NCBI RefSeq assembly: GCF_014648915.1 | Contig: NZ_BMSA01000013.1 | Span: 186,001-250,000, forward strand | DNA from: Streptomyces phaeofaciens | GTDB lineage: Bacteria > Actinomycetota > Actinomycetes > Streptomycetales > Streptomycetaceae | Reading direction: 5' to 3' | DNA: 64,000 bases | Part shown: positions 23,028-31,150 of the stretch, in pieces | Layout: each line of letters opens with the position of its first letter | Numbering within the stretch: position 1 is the stretch's first letter | Notes under the pieces: model-generated | Told to the model about the DNA's origin: nothing | Database searches by the model: none | The model's input: the letters and a program-made list of their open reading frames with translations, nothing else | Translations under genes and position numbers: made by a program

Positions 23028-23216
23028 ATGACCGTGCACCGCCGCTTCCGGGACCGCATCCGCATCGGCCCCGTCCAGGTCGCCACCTACTACGACGGGC
23101 GCGGCAGGGACATGCACACCGCCGCCTGCACCGCCCCCGGCTGCGGCTTCTCGACCGACTACCGCGACCGTGCCGCTGCCGAACTCGCCGCTCGCACCCA
23201 TCACTGCAAGGCCTAG
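23028..23216 (+). CDS. Mobile-element transfer protein, small and zinc-finger-like
   Basis: 62 aa, basic N-terminus (MTVHRRFRDRIRIGPVQVAT) and a Cys/His-rich C-terminal half with CTAPGCGF and THHCK. The spacing C-x4-C...H-H-C suggests one zinc site. Proteins of this pattern recur in AICE transfer modules. The ATG at 23028 follows GGAAGGA. Precise role unknown. Confidence 0.75.
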   Translation: MTVHRRFRDRIRIGPVQVATYYDGRGRDMHTAACTAPGCGFSTDYRDRAAAELAARTHHCKA

Positions 23217-23229
23217 GAGACCACCCGTC

Positions 23230-23385
23230 ATGGACGTTCCGCTCTGGCTCGCCCTGCTCGCGGTCGGCTTCCTCGGGATCAAGCTCGCCCGCCCGCCCTG
23301 GTGGCTGGTCGCCGTGCTCCTCCTGGGCGGCTACCTCGTCGCCGACAGCTTCCTCGCCCCCGCGCTGTCCACCGTCATCAAGTAG
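23230..23385 (+). CDS. Very small membrane protein (spread-module)
   Basis: 51 aa, almost entirely hydrophobic: two helices (LWLALLAVGFLGIKLA and WWLVAVLLLGGYLVADSFLA) joined by a short RPP turn. The start at 23230 follows AGGAGACC. It fits the small membrane Spd-type proteins that determine pock size and intramycelial spread in Streptomyces plasmids; assigned by context only. Confidence 0.7.
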   Translation: MDVPLWLALLAVGFLGIKLARPPWWLVAVLLLGGYLVADSFLAPALSTVIK

Positions 23386-23406
23386 CTCACAGAAGGGATC
23401 ACCTGC

Positions 23407-23718
23407 ATGTTCACCCCGAAGTACCCGCCCCAGGACACCGCACCGCCCGCCACCACGGCGGCCCCCACCGGACCCACCCCGGCACCAGTCGTCCCGATCG
23501 CCCCGGCCGCGGTCCCGGTGGCTCCGGTCTCGAACCGGCCCACGGTGCAGCTCACCCCGGGCAGCGCGCTCGCCTTCGCCGCCGGCGGTGCCGGAGTGGT
23601 CCTCGTCGTCGGCGCGGTCCTCGTCTCGCTCCTGCTCGCGGTCGCCATCACCGCCGCCTCCGTGGCCGTCTGCGCGGTCGTCCTGCGCTCGATCCTCAAC
23701 TCCGAAAGGAAGCACTGA
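23407..23718 (+). CDS. SpdD-like spread protein
   Basis: 103 aa. Pro/Ala-rich N-terminal half, a conserved-looking TVQLTPGSALAFAAGGAGVV and a long hydrophobic segment (about 58-92), ending in NSERKH. The N-terminus MFTPKYPPQD and this architecture match proteins annotated SpdD on Streptomyces conjugative elements. The ATG at 23407 follows AGAAGGGATC. Likely a membrane component for intramycelial plasmid spread. Confidence 0.8.
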   Translation: MFTPKYPPQDTAPPATTAAPTGPTPAPVVPIAPAAVPVAPVSNRPTVQLTPGSALAFAAGGAGVVLVVGAVLVSLLLAVAITAASVAVCAVVLRSILNSERKH

Positions 23719-23719
23719 G

Positions 23720-23950
23720 ATGGGCTTGTTCAGCCGCAAGAGCAGCAACGCCGAGCCCGCTCGTGACGAGCGCATGGCCGAACTGGGCCGTGACTACGCG
23801 ATCGCCCGCCGGCACCGCGACACCCGGGCCATGAACCGGATCATGCGGGAGATCGGCACGGACAAGAGCGTGACCGACCTGAACGACTTCCGGGCCGGCC
23901 AGGAGTCCTACGACTCCATCCCGCCCATCCCGCGCAAGCGCCGCAAGTAA
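23720..23950 (+). CDS. Small charged conserved element protein
   Basis: 76 aa, hydrophilic and helical (ERMAELGRDYAIARRHRDTR, NRIMREIGTDKSVTDLNDFR) with a Lys/Arg-rich end (PRKRRK). No known domain. The start at 23720 follows GAAAGGAAG right after the SpdD-like gene. It could bind nucleic acid or a partner Spd protein. Confidence 0.68.
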   Translation: MGLFSRKSSNAEPARDERMAELGRDYAIARRHRDTRAMNRIMREIGTDKSVTDLNDFRAGQESYDSIPPIPRKRRK

Positions 23951-24042
23951 CGCCCGTCCGGGGCGGCCTCGGTCGCCAAACTTCCGCCGCCCCGGACGGC
24001 TCCACCTTCCTGATCCAACGGACCCGAAAGGGAAGCCCCATC

Positions 24043-24222
24043 ATGCCCCAGCACATCCATGCCTCGCGCGTCTGCCGCGACTGCAACGGCCACGCCACCG
24101 CCACCATCACCACCGGTCTCCGCCACTGCGACGGCACCCGCGCCACGCTCACCGTCAACTGCCCGACCTGCAAGGGCACCGGCACCACCGGCGCATCGCG
24201 CAAGCAGGGGGTGACCGTCTGA
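24043..24222 (+). CDS. 59-residue zinc-finger-like protein
   Basis: Translation from the ATG at 24043 gives MPQHIHASRVCRDCNGHATA... ending GASRKQGVTV. Cys11-x2-Cys14-NG and Cys40-x2-Cys43-KGTG form two DnaJ-type knuckles, paralleling the protein encoded at 21813. The start is preceded by GGGAAGCCCC and the stop overlaps the next ATG (TGATG), which supports real translation. It is easily missed because of its length. Confidence 0.7.
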   Translation: MPQHIHASRVCRDCNGHATATITTGLRHCDGTRATLTVNCPTCKGTGTTGASRKQGVTV

Positions 24223-24428
24223 TGCCCCGCAACTGGAGCCGCGGCGCCGACCGCATCCCCCCGGACGCACTGGACGGCGACTTCGACCACCTGAAGAAGA
24301 TCGCCAAGGCACACCAGCGCCACGACAAGGAGCGCGACGCGCAGGCGTCCCGCCCCGGCCGCACCCCGCTGTCCGGGCCGTCCAGCAACACCGCTGGCAC
24401 CCCGCAGAAGCGTCGTTGGGGGCGGTGA
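24222..24428 (+). CDS. Small basic hypothetical protein
   Basis: 68 aa, strongly hydrophilic (DHLKKIAKAHQRHDKERDAQ) with a Pro/Ser/Thr-rich, basic C-terminus (TPQKRRWGR). No motif recognised. Coupled to the preceding gene by a one-base overlap. Probably a minor component of the transfer/replication module. Confidence 0.55.
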   Translation: MPRNWSRGADRIPPDALDGDFDHLKKIAKAHQRHDKERDAQASRPGRTPLSGPSSNTAGTPQKRRWGR

Positions 24429-24430
24429 CC

Positions 24431-24672
24431 ATGGCCCTCCTCAACTGGCGGTCGTCCAGCCACTTCGACCACAGCGGCGACTGCCCCTGCACCCAGTGCG
24501 GCCGGCCCACCCCGATGCGCTCCCACACCGGCGAACCCGTCCACAAGGTCTGCGCCGAGGACTGGAACGACCGCAACCCCAACTCCCCTCGCCACGAGCA
24601 CGAGGGCCGCGACCTGGGCACCGCCCGCTTCCACTCCGACCCCCCGAGCAAGAACCGCAAGGACGGCGCCCG

Positions 24673-24676
<4 letters not shown>
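24431..24676 (+). CDS. Small Cys/His-containing protein upstream of repSA
   Basis: 81 aa. CPCTQCGRPTPMRSHTGEPVH has the spacing of a small zinc site (C-x1-C-x2-C ... H ... H). ATG at 24431 preferred over a GTG at 24425 because GGGGG lies about nine bases upstream of the ATG. The stop overlaps the repSA start (ATGA), so it may be translationally coupled to and modulate replication initiator synthesis. Confidence 0.62.
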
Positions 24677-26060
<1,384 letters not shown>

Positions 26061-26064
<4 letters not shown>

Positions 26065-26267
26065 CCACGACCATCATCGAACCGAAGTGGCACACCACAG
26101 AGGAAGTCGCGGTCCTGCTCCGCTTCGGCCTCTCCAAGACCAAGATGCTGATCCTCACCGGAGAGATCCGCTCGGTGAAGGTCGGCCGCAACCGGCGCAT
26201 CCTGCCGGCCTGGGTGGACGAGTACGTCCAGCGCGTCACCTCCGCTCCTGAGGGGGTGTCAGCATGA
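26061..26267 (+). CDS. xis: Excisionase (Xis), MerR-like winged HTH
   Basis: 68 aa. HTTEEVAVLLRFGLSKTKML is the helix-turn-helix and VGRNRRILPAWVDEYVQ the wing and end, typical of DNA-architectural excisionases. It bends att DNA and directs the integrase to excision. The ATG at 26061 overlaps the repSA stop and its own stop overlaps the int start (ATGA at both). Confidence 0.92.
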
Positions 26268-27487
26268 GCGGGAAGCGCGGCAACGGTGAGGGCTCGATCT
26301 ACCCGTACAAGAACGGCTTCGCCGCCTACGCCTGGGTGACCACTCCCGAGGGCAACCGCAAGCGGAAGTACGTCTACGGCAAGACCCGGGAAGAGGTCCA
26401 CGACAAGTGGATCAAGCTGCACGCCGAAGCCAAGCAAGGGCCGGTGGTCACGTCCTCCCCGACGCTCGCGCAGTACCTCGCGCGGTGGCTGAAGGAGGTC
26501 GTGACGCCCGACCTGAAGCCGAAGACCGCCGAGACCTACGCGATGCACGTCCGGCTCTACATCACGCCGGGGCTCGGCTCGAAGCGGCTCGACAAGCTCA
26601 CCGTCCGGGACGTGCGGAACTGGGTGAACACCCTTCTGGAACAGTGCCAGTGCTGCGCCCAGGGTCTCGACGCGAAGCGGGACACGCCCCGTTGCTGCGC
26701 CGCCGGCGACTGCTGCGAGCGCGTCCCGTCCCGCCGCACCGTCCAGGACGCCCGCGCGGTCCTGCGGTCGGCCCTGACCAACGCCATGACGGAGGAGATG
26801 ATCCCGAAGAACGTGGCCGGCCTGGTCAAGGTGCGGTCGGCACGGAGGAAGAAGCGGCACCCGTGGTCCGTCGAAGAGGCTCGGCAGTTCCTCGAAGCCG
26901 CGAGCGCGGCCCACGACCCGCTGTACGCGGCCTACGTGCTCATCCTCGTACTCGGCTTCCGGCGCGGCGAAGTGCTGGGCCTCACTTGGGAGAACGTCGA
27001 CCTGGACGCCGGGGTGATCACGGTTCAGATGCAGCTCCAGCGCATCAACCGGCGCCTGGTCCATGCCGAGACCAAGACCGAAGCCTCCGCGGCCGTGCTG
27101 CCGCTCCCGGAGATCTGCATCGCTGCTCTTCAGCGCAGGCGGAAGGAACAGGAGTTGGCCAAGCAGGCGGCCGGCGAGCTGTGGTCGGACTTCGGCTTCG
27201 TGTTCACGACGCGCTACGGCACACCGTTCGAACCGCGCAACTTCAACCGCCGGTTCATGGACCGATCCGCCCGCGCCGACGTCCGCCAGATCAGGCTTCA
27301 CGACACCCGGCACACCTGCGGCTCGCTCCTCGCTGCCCTCGACGTGCACCCGCGGGTCGCGATGCAGATCCTTCGGCACAGCAAGATCGCGGTGACCATG
27401 GAGGTGTACACGCACGTCCCGTCGGAGGCCACCCGCCGGGCACTGCGCAAGCTGGGCAAGCACCTTGGGAAGCAAGATCCGGAGTAG
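26264..27487 (+). CDS. int: Tyrosine site-specific recombinase (integrase)
   Basis: 407 aa. An arm-binding N-terminal domain (residues 1-60) is followed by a SAM-like core-binding domain and the catalytic domain. Catalytic residues: Arg233 in GFRRGEVLGL, His346-x2-Arg349 in LHDTRHT, His372 in LRHSKIAVT and nucleophile Tyr382 in VYTH. A cysteine-rich insertion with seven Cys (128, 130, 131, 144, 145, 150, 151: CQCCAQG..., RCCAAGDCC) sits in the core-binding domain and could bind zinc; such insertions are characteristic of pSAM2-type integrases. It recombines attP with the tRNA-Ala 3' end. The stop lies just before the right arm repeat. Confidence 0.96.
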   Translation: MSGKRGNGEGSIYPYKNGFAAYAWVTTPEGNRKRKYVYGKTREEVHDKWIKLHAEAKQGPVVTSSPTLAQYLARWLKEVVTPDLKPKTAETYAMHVRLYITPGLGSKRLDKLTVRDVRNWVNTLLEQCQCCAQGLDAKRDTPRCCAAGDCCERVPSRRTVQDARAVLRSALTNAMTEEMIPKNVAGLVKVRSARRKKRHPWSVEEARQFLEAASAAHDPLYAAYVLILVLGFRRGEVLGLTWENVDLDAGVITVQMQLQRINRRLVHAETKTEASAAVLPLPEICIAALQRRRKEQELAKQAAGELWSDFGFVFTTRYGTPFEPRNFNRRFMDRSARADVRQIRLHDTRHTCGSLLAALDVHPRVAMQILRHSKIAVTMEVYTHVPSEATRRALRKLGKHLGKQDPE

Positions 27488-27509
27488 TTGCTGTACTTCG
27501 CTGCTGTAC
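27487..27509 (+). repeat. Right integrase/Xis arm-type direct repeat
   Basis: GTTGCTGTACTTCG then CTGCTGTAC. Identical to 15154-15176 apart from one base. It begins at the last base of the int stop codon and lies 45 bp from the right attachment core. Confidence 0.75.
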
Positions 27510-27518
27510 GACATGGCC

Positions 27519-27551
27519 AAAGCCCCGGTCAGGAATCCCGACCGGGGCTTT
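27519..27551. terminator. Hairpin terminator of int, also serving the tRNA-Ala gene
   Basis: AAAGCCCCGGTC pairs with GACCGGGGCTTT over 12 bp, with a 9-nt loop. It follows int on the plus strand and, read on the minus strand, sits directly after the tRNA-Ala 3' end. The flanking A- and T-runs give a U-tract in both directions. Confidence 0.8.
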
Positions 27552-27553
27552 GA

Positions 27554-27602
27554 GCTGCGTGGACCTGTGGGGATTTGAACCCCAGACCCCCTCGATGCGA
27601 AC
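27554..27602. repeat. Right attachment site (49-bp att repeat)
   Basis: Identical to 15023-15071. It covers the 3' half of the tRNA-Ala gene from the 3' flank to the anticodon loop, so the gene remains intact at this end after integration. Confidence 0.95.
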
Positions 27603-27633
27603 GAGGTGCGCTACCAGACTGCGCCACAGGCCC
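27560..27633 (-). tRNA. tRNA-Ala(CGC), integration target of the element
   Basis: 74 nt on the minus strand. The acceptor stem GGGCCTG/CAGGTCC has the G3:U70 pair diagnostic of alanine tRNA. The anticodon arm CCTCG-TTCGCAT-CGAGG gives anticodon CGC, reading GCG. The T-arm contains GGTTCAAATCC. CCA is not encoded. Upstream on the minus strand TTCCAA (27672-27677), an 18-bp spacer and TAGAGT (27648-27653) make a good promoter. Confidence 0.96.
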
Positions 27634-27647
27634 TTGCAACGAGTGAA

Positions 27648-27677
27648 ACTCTAGCATCCCTGTCGGGGTGCTTGGAA
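27648..27677 (-). promoter_or_regulatory. Promoter of tRNA-Ala(CGC)
   Basis: Minus-strand -35 TTCCAA (27672-27677) and -10 TAGAGT (27648-27653) with an 18-bp spacer; the mature tRNA starts 15 bp downstream at 27633. Confidence 0.6.
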
Positions 27678-27730
27678 ATCCGTTCCCGGGGCCCGGCGCA
27701 GGTCACGGGTGAGGACGGCGAGCGGACGGC

Positions 27731-29185
27731 TCACTCGTTGGCGGCGCGCGGGCGCTCGCCGTCCTCGTACTGGTCGAACAGCGGGGTGCGGCCCCGTTCG
27801 CGGGCGCGGCGGGCGGAGGCGGCGCGGCGGGCTCCGCTGTGCTTGCCGCCGTCCGCCTTGCCGTCCGCGGAGTCCGCGTCTCCCGGCTCCCCGTCGGGTC
27901 CGTCCTCGGCGTCGCGCTCGCCGGTGGCGTCCGCCGCGTCCTGCTCCGGCGTGACCGTGCTGGAGCGCGCCGAGCTCCACGCGTCCGGCGCCCCGAGGTC
28001 CACGTCGGAGGTGGCGCGCGGCGCGACCGGGGCGGTCACGTACGTCGGCAGCGGCACCGGCACCGGGTCCCAGCTGTCGCCCTGGCCGGGGCGCCGCTGG
28101 CGCTCGCGCTGCTGGTCGACCCATTCGGCGTGGTCGGTCTGCTCGACGAGGGCCCGGCGGTCGGCGGCCAGGGCCAGCAGGCCCGGGTCCGTCTCCGGTT
28201 CGGGGCCCGCGTGCGGCTCCTCTGCGCCGGCGTCGAGGCCGGTCTCGACCGTCACCGACGCCGACGACGGTGCGCGCCGGCGCGGCTGGCGCTCCCGCAG
28301 CCGCTGCGCGGCGACCTCGGCCCGCCGGCGGTCCATCTGGTAGGCGAAGCGGCGGTGCTCCTGGGCGCGCAGATAGGCGATGTACGCGCTGAGCAGTACG
28401 GCGGGCACGCCGGGCGCCCAGAGGAAGGCGAGCCCTCCGACGGCCGCGACGACCGCGCCGAGGGTGAAGGCGACGAAGAGCATCACGGTGGTGCGCCTCC
28501 GGCGCGCGAGCGCCTTCGTGCGCTGGGCGCGCGCCGCGGCCGCCTGTGCGGCGGGCGTGCGCCGGGCGGCCGGCACCCGCTGGGGGGCCGGTGCGGCCGT
28601 GCCTTCGTGGGCGGGTGCGGAGGGGCCGGTGGGGCCGGAGGGTGCGTGGTCCCCGCGCGCCGCACCCGGGTGCGCCTGCTCCCGCCCGGGCTTGGCGGAG
28701 GACTGATCACGGGCGGCCGCTTCGCGCGCCTGGTCACGTGCCGGGTCGCGGGAGGGGTCACGTGCCGGATCGCGGGAGGGGTCCGAACGCCCCGGGCCGC
28801 CGCGTTCCTGGCCGCCGCGTTCCTGACCGCCGCGCTCCGGGCCGCCGCGTTCCTGACCGGCGCGCTCCGGGCCGCCGCGTTCGTGGATCGTCGCCTTCGC
28901 CTGGGGCCGGGTCGGGGGCATGGCGAAGGCCCGGACGTCCACCGAGCCGGTGAGGCCGTCCGGAGCTTCGGCGCCGGACTCCCCCTCCTCGGTGGAGCGC
29001 GCCCGCAGGTCCTTGGCGTACCGGCGCTCCATGCCCGCCCGTCCGGACAGCAGCCGGATGGCGGTGCTGAAGCGTTCCGTCGGACGGGCCTCGTTCAGCT
29101 CGTCCTGCCTACGGAGCCACATCGGCACCAAGTAGGCGGCCCAGGCCCCGACGATGACTGCGTAGATGAGGCCGCTGCTGCTCAC
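27731..29185 (-). CDS. sepX: SepX/GlpR-type divisome membrane protein
   Basis: 484 aa. N-terminal membrane segment (MSSSGLIYAVIVGAWAAYLV) followed by the conserved-looking RRQDELNEARPTERFSTAIR, then a long charged linker and two adjacent helices in the middle (MLFVAFTLGAVVAAVGGLAF, VPAVLLSAYIAYLRA). A coiled-coil-like stretch (RRFAYQMDRRRAEVAAQRLR) and a disordered acidic C-terminus complete it. SepX is an actinobacterial protein that stabilises the Streptomyces divisome; its corynebacterial counterpart GlpR is the membrane receptor of the gephyrin-like Glp, encoded nearby here too. The linker carries repeats (ERGG-P/Q and DPAR/DPSR) from minisatellite-like DNA. GTG start at 29185. Confidence 0.88.
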   Translation of the reverse strand: MSSSGLIYAVIVGAWAAYLVPMWLRRQDELNEARPTERFSTAIRLLSGRAGMERRYAKDLRARSTEEGESGAEAPDGLTGSVDVRAFAMPPTRPQAKATIHERGGPERAGQERGGPERGGQERGGQERGGPGRSDPSRDPARDPSRDPARDQAREAAARDQSSAKPGREQAHPGAARGDHAPSGPTGPSAPAHEGTAAPAPQRVPAARRTPAAQAAAARAQRTKALARRRRTTVMLFVAFTLGAVVAAVGGLAFLWAPGVPAVLLSAYIAYLRAQEHRRFAYQMDRRRAEVAAQRLRERQPRRRAPSSASVTVETGLDAGAEEPHAGPEPETDPGLLALAADRRALVEQTDHAEWVDQQRERQRRPGQGDSWDPVPVPLPTYVTAPVAPRATSDVDLGAPDAWSSARSSTVTPEQDAADATGERDAEDGPDGEPGDADSADGKADGGKHSGARRAASARRARERGRTPLFDQYEDGERPRAANE

Positions 29186-29357
29186 GCCTCACACGGTAGA
29201 GGGGTTTGCGTGAGGCCATCCGCCAATTGGGCCGGTGTGTCGCACGATCTGGCTGATATTTCGAGCTTTTTTTGTGACCGATGCGATCAGCAGGCCGCCG
29301 AGGGCGCGAATTCATTGCCCCGAGACGGTCACCACTCGATCATTTTCGAACACTTAT
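29186..29357. promoter_or_regulatory. sepX upstream region
   Basis: 172 bp of unusually low GC for this chromosome, including a run of seven T (an A-run on the sense strand) at about 29268-29275. It lies between the rimJ-like stop and the sepX start on the same strand and probably gives sepX its own promoter. No clear -35/-10 pair or WhiA/BldD site could be defined by eye. Confidence 0.4.
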
Positions 29358-30029
29358 TCAATTTCCGGGGGTGGTGGGATTCCCGGGGGTGCTCTGGGGG
29401 TGATTGCGCGGTTCTGTCCGGGGACGGGTCCGCCGCCACCGGTTCAGCACGCCCTCCGGCACTTCTTCGGACGTGAGTGCGAAGACGAGGTGGTCGCGCC
29501 AGGCTCCGTCGATGTGGAGATAGCGCGGCCGCAGCCCTTCCTCGCGGAATCCGAGTTTCTCCACGACCCGGCGGCTGGGCCCGTTCTCGGGCCGAATGCA
29601 GACCTCGATGCGGTGCAGTCCGACGGTCCGGAAGCAGTGGTCCACGACGAGCGCCACCGCCGTCGGCATCACCCCGCGGCCGGCCACCGACTGGTCCACC
29701 CAGTAGCCGACGTGCCCGGAGCACATCGAGCCCCAGGTGATCCCGGCGACCGTCAACTGCCCGACGAGCCGCCCCTGGTACTCGATGACGAACGGGAGCA
29801 TCCGGCCCGCGTTCGCCTCGGAGCGCAGATGCCGGACCATCTGGCGGTAGGTCGGCCGGTGCGCGATGGGCCCGCTGGGCGCGGGCGGCGGAATGGTCGC
29901 CTCCCAGGGGCGCAGCCAGTCCCGGTTGCGCCGGTTCACCTCGCGCCAGGCCCGTTGGTCGCGCAGCTTTATGGGCCGCAGGACGATGTCGCCCTCCGCG
30001 AGTTCGACGGGCCAGGATGGGCTGTTCAG
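29358..30029 (-). CDS. RimJ-type GNAT acetyltransferase
   Basis: 223 aa. RimJ/RimL-like: GDIVLRPIKLRDQRAWREVN at the N-terminus, acetyl-CoA loop VDQSVAGRGVMPTAV, and C-terminal RIEVCIRPENGPSRRVVEKLGF. It probably acetylates protein N-termini or other amines. No ATG, GTG or TTG precedes the conserved N-terminus in frame. A CTG at 30029 overlaps the mog stop as CTGA, exactly like the ATGA overlaps elsewhere, so CTG is the likely start (LNSPSWPVELAEGD). A rimJ-like gene occupies the same place in corynebacterial glp-glpR loci. Confidence 0.88.
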   Translation of the reverse strand: MNSPSWPVELAEGDIVLRPIKLRDQRAWREVNRRNRDWLRPWEATIPPPAPSGPIAHRPTYRQMVRHLRSEANAGRMLPFVIEYQGRLVGQLTVAGITWGSMCSGHVGYWVDQSVAGRGVMPTAVALVVDHCFRTVGLHRIEVCIRPENGPSRRVVEKLGFREEGLRPRYLHIDGAWRDHLVFALTSEEVPEGVLNRWRRTRPRTEPRNHPQSTPGNPTTPGN

Positions 30030-30535
30030 CTGGCACCCCCGTGGCTGGGTCCGGGGTGGTCGCCGCCGCGGAGCTGGTCGACGGCGTGGATCAGCAGGGG
30101 CTCCAGGACGGCGAGGCCGTCCTTCACCCCGCCGGTGGATCCGGGCAGGTTGACGATCAGGGTGCGGCGCGCCACCCCGGCGAGGCCCCGGGACAGCGCC
30201 GATGTGGGCACCTTCTCCCGGCCGTACGCCCTGATGGCCTCCGCGATGCCCGGCACCTCGTGGTCGATCACCCGGCGGGTGGCCTCGGGGGTGCGGTCGG
30301 TGGGCGAGATCCCGGTGCCGCCGGTGGTGACGACGACGTCGTACCCGGCCTCGGCGCCGTCCCGGAGCGCGGCCTCGACCGGGTCCCCGTCGGGCACCAC
30401 GAGCGGACCGTCGACCGCGAACCCGAAGCGCCCCAGCGCGTCGGCGATCAGCGGGCCGCCCTTGTCCTCGTAGACACCGGCGGCGGCCCGGTTGGAGGCG
30501 GTCACCACCAGCGCGCGGTACGAGCCCTCGCTCAT
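30026..30535 (-). CDS. mog: Molybdopterin adenylyltransferase (MogA/MoaB family)
   Basis: 169 aa. MoCF domain: RALVVTASNRAAAGVYEDKG, DVVVTTGGTGISPTDRTPEA (the GGTG...D-T-E signature) and VPGIAEAIRAYG, GVARRTLIVNLPGSTGG. It activates molybdopterin with ATP before metal insertion. The ATG at 30535 overlaps the moaC stop (ATGA) and its stop overlaps the rimJ-like start. Confidence 0.93.
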   Translation of the reverse strand: MSEGSYRALVVTASNRAAAGVYEDKGGPLIADALGRFGFAVDGPLVVPDGDPVEAALRDGAEAGYDVVVTTGGTGISPTDRTPEATRRVIDHEVPGIAEAIRAYGREKVPTSALSRGLAGVARRTLIVNLPGSTGGVKDGLAVLEPLLIHAVDQLRGGDHPGPSHGGAS

Positions 30536-31011
30536 GCCCGGCTCCAGTCGCCCGACTTCCCGCCCGTCTTCTCCTCCACACGCACGTCCGTGATCACCGC
30601 TCCCTTGTCGACCGCCTTGACCATGTCGATCACGGTGAGCGCGGCGACGGACACCGCGGTGAGCGCCTCCATCTCGACGCCCGTGCGGTCCGTCGTCTTC
30701 ACGGTGGCGATGATCTCCACGGCGTCGTCCGCGACCGACAGATCCAGTTTCACACCGGAGACGGCCAGAGGGTGACACAGCGGGATCAGGTCCGGGGTGC
30801 GTTTGGCGCCCATGATGCCCGCGATCCGCGCGGTGGCCAGCGCGTCGCCCTTGGGGACGCCCTCGCCGCGCAGCAGCTCGATCACCCGGGGCGAGACGAG
30901 GACGCGTCCGCTGGCGCGCGCGGTGCGCGCCGTGACGTCCTTGCCGGAGACGTCGACCATGCGGGCGGCGCCCGCGTCGTCGATGTGCGTCAGTCGGTCC
31001 TGCGTACTCAT
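30532..31011 (-). CDS. moaC: Cyclic pyranopterin monophosphate synthase
   Basis: 159 aa, standard length. MoaC motifs: MVDVSGKDVTARTARASGRV, KGDALATARIAGIMGAKRTPDLIPLCHPL and GVEMEALTAVSVAALTVIDMVKAVDK (catalytic Lys/Asp region). It converts the MoaA product to cPMP in molybdenum cofactor synthesis. First of three overlapping genes (moaC-mog-rimJ); the ATG is at 31011 and glp ends 140 bp upstream. Confidence 0.95.
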   Translation of the reverse strand: MSTQDRLTHIDDAGAARMVDVSGKDVTARTARASGRVLVSPRVIELLRGEGVPKGDALATARIAGIMGAKRTPDLIPLCHPLAVSGVKLDLSVADDAVEIIATVKTTDRTGVEMEALTAVSVAALTVIDMVKAVDKGAVITDVRVEEKTGGKSGDWSRA

Positions 31012-31150
31012 GCTTGTGTGGCGCTCCCGGTCCGGGCCCGTCGCGGTGCGGCGCAGGGCCAGCTGTGCGCGACACGGTACCCCCATGCGGGAGCACTCAG
31101 CGGAACGGGATCGTCCTACGGACGGGCACGCGCACGTGGCGGGCCGCCGG

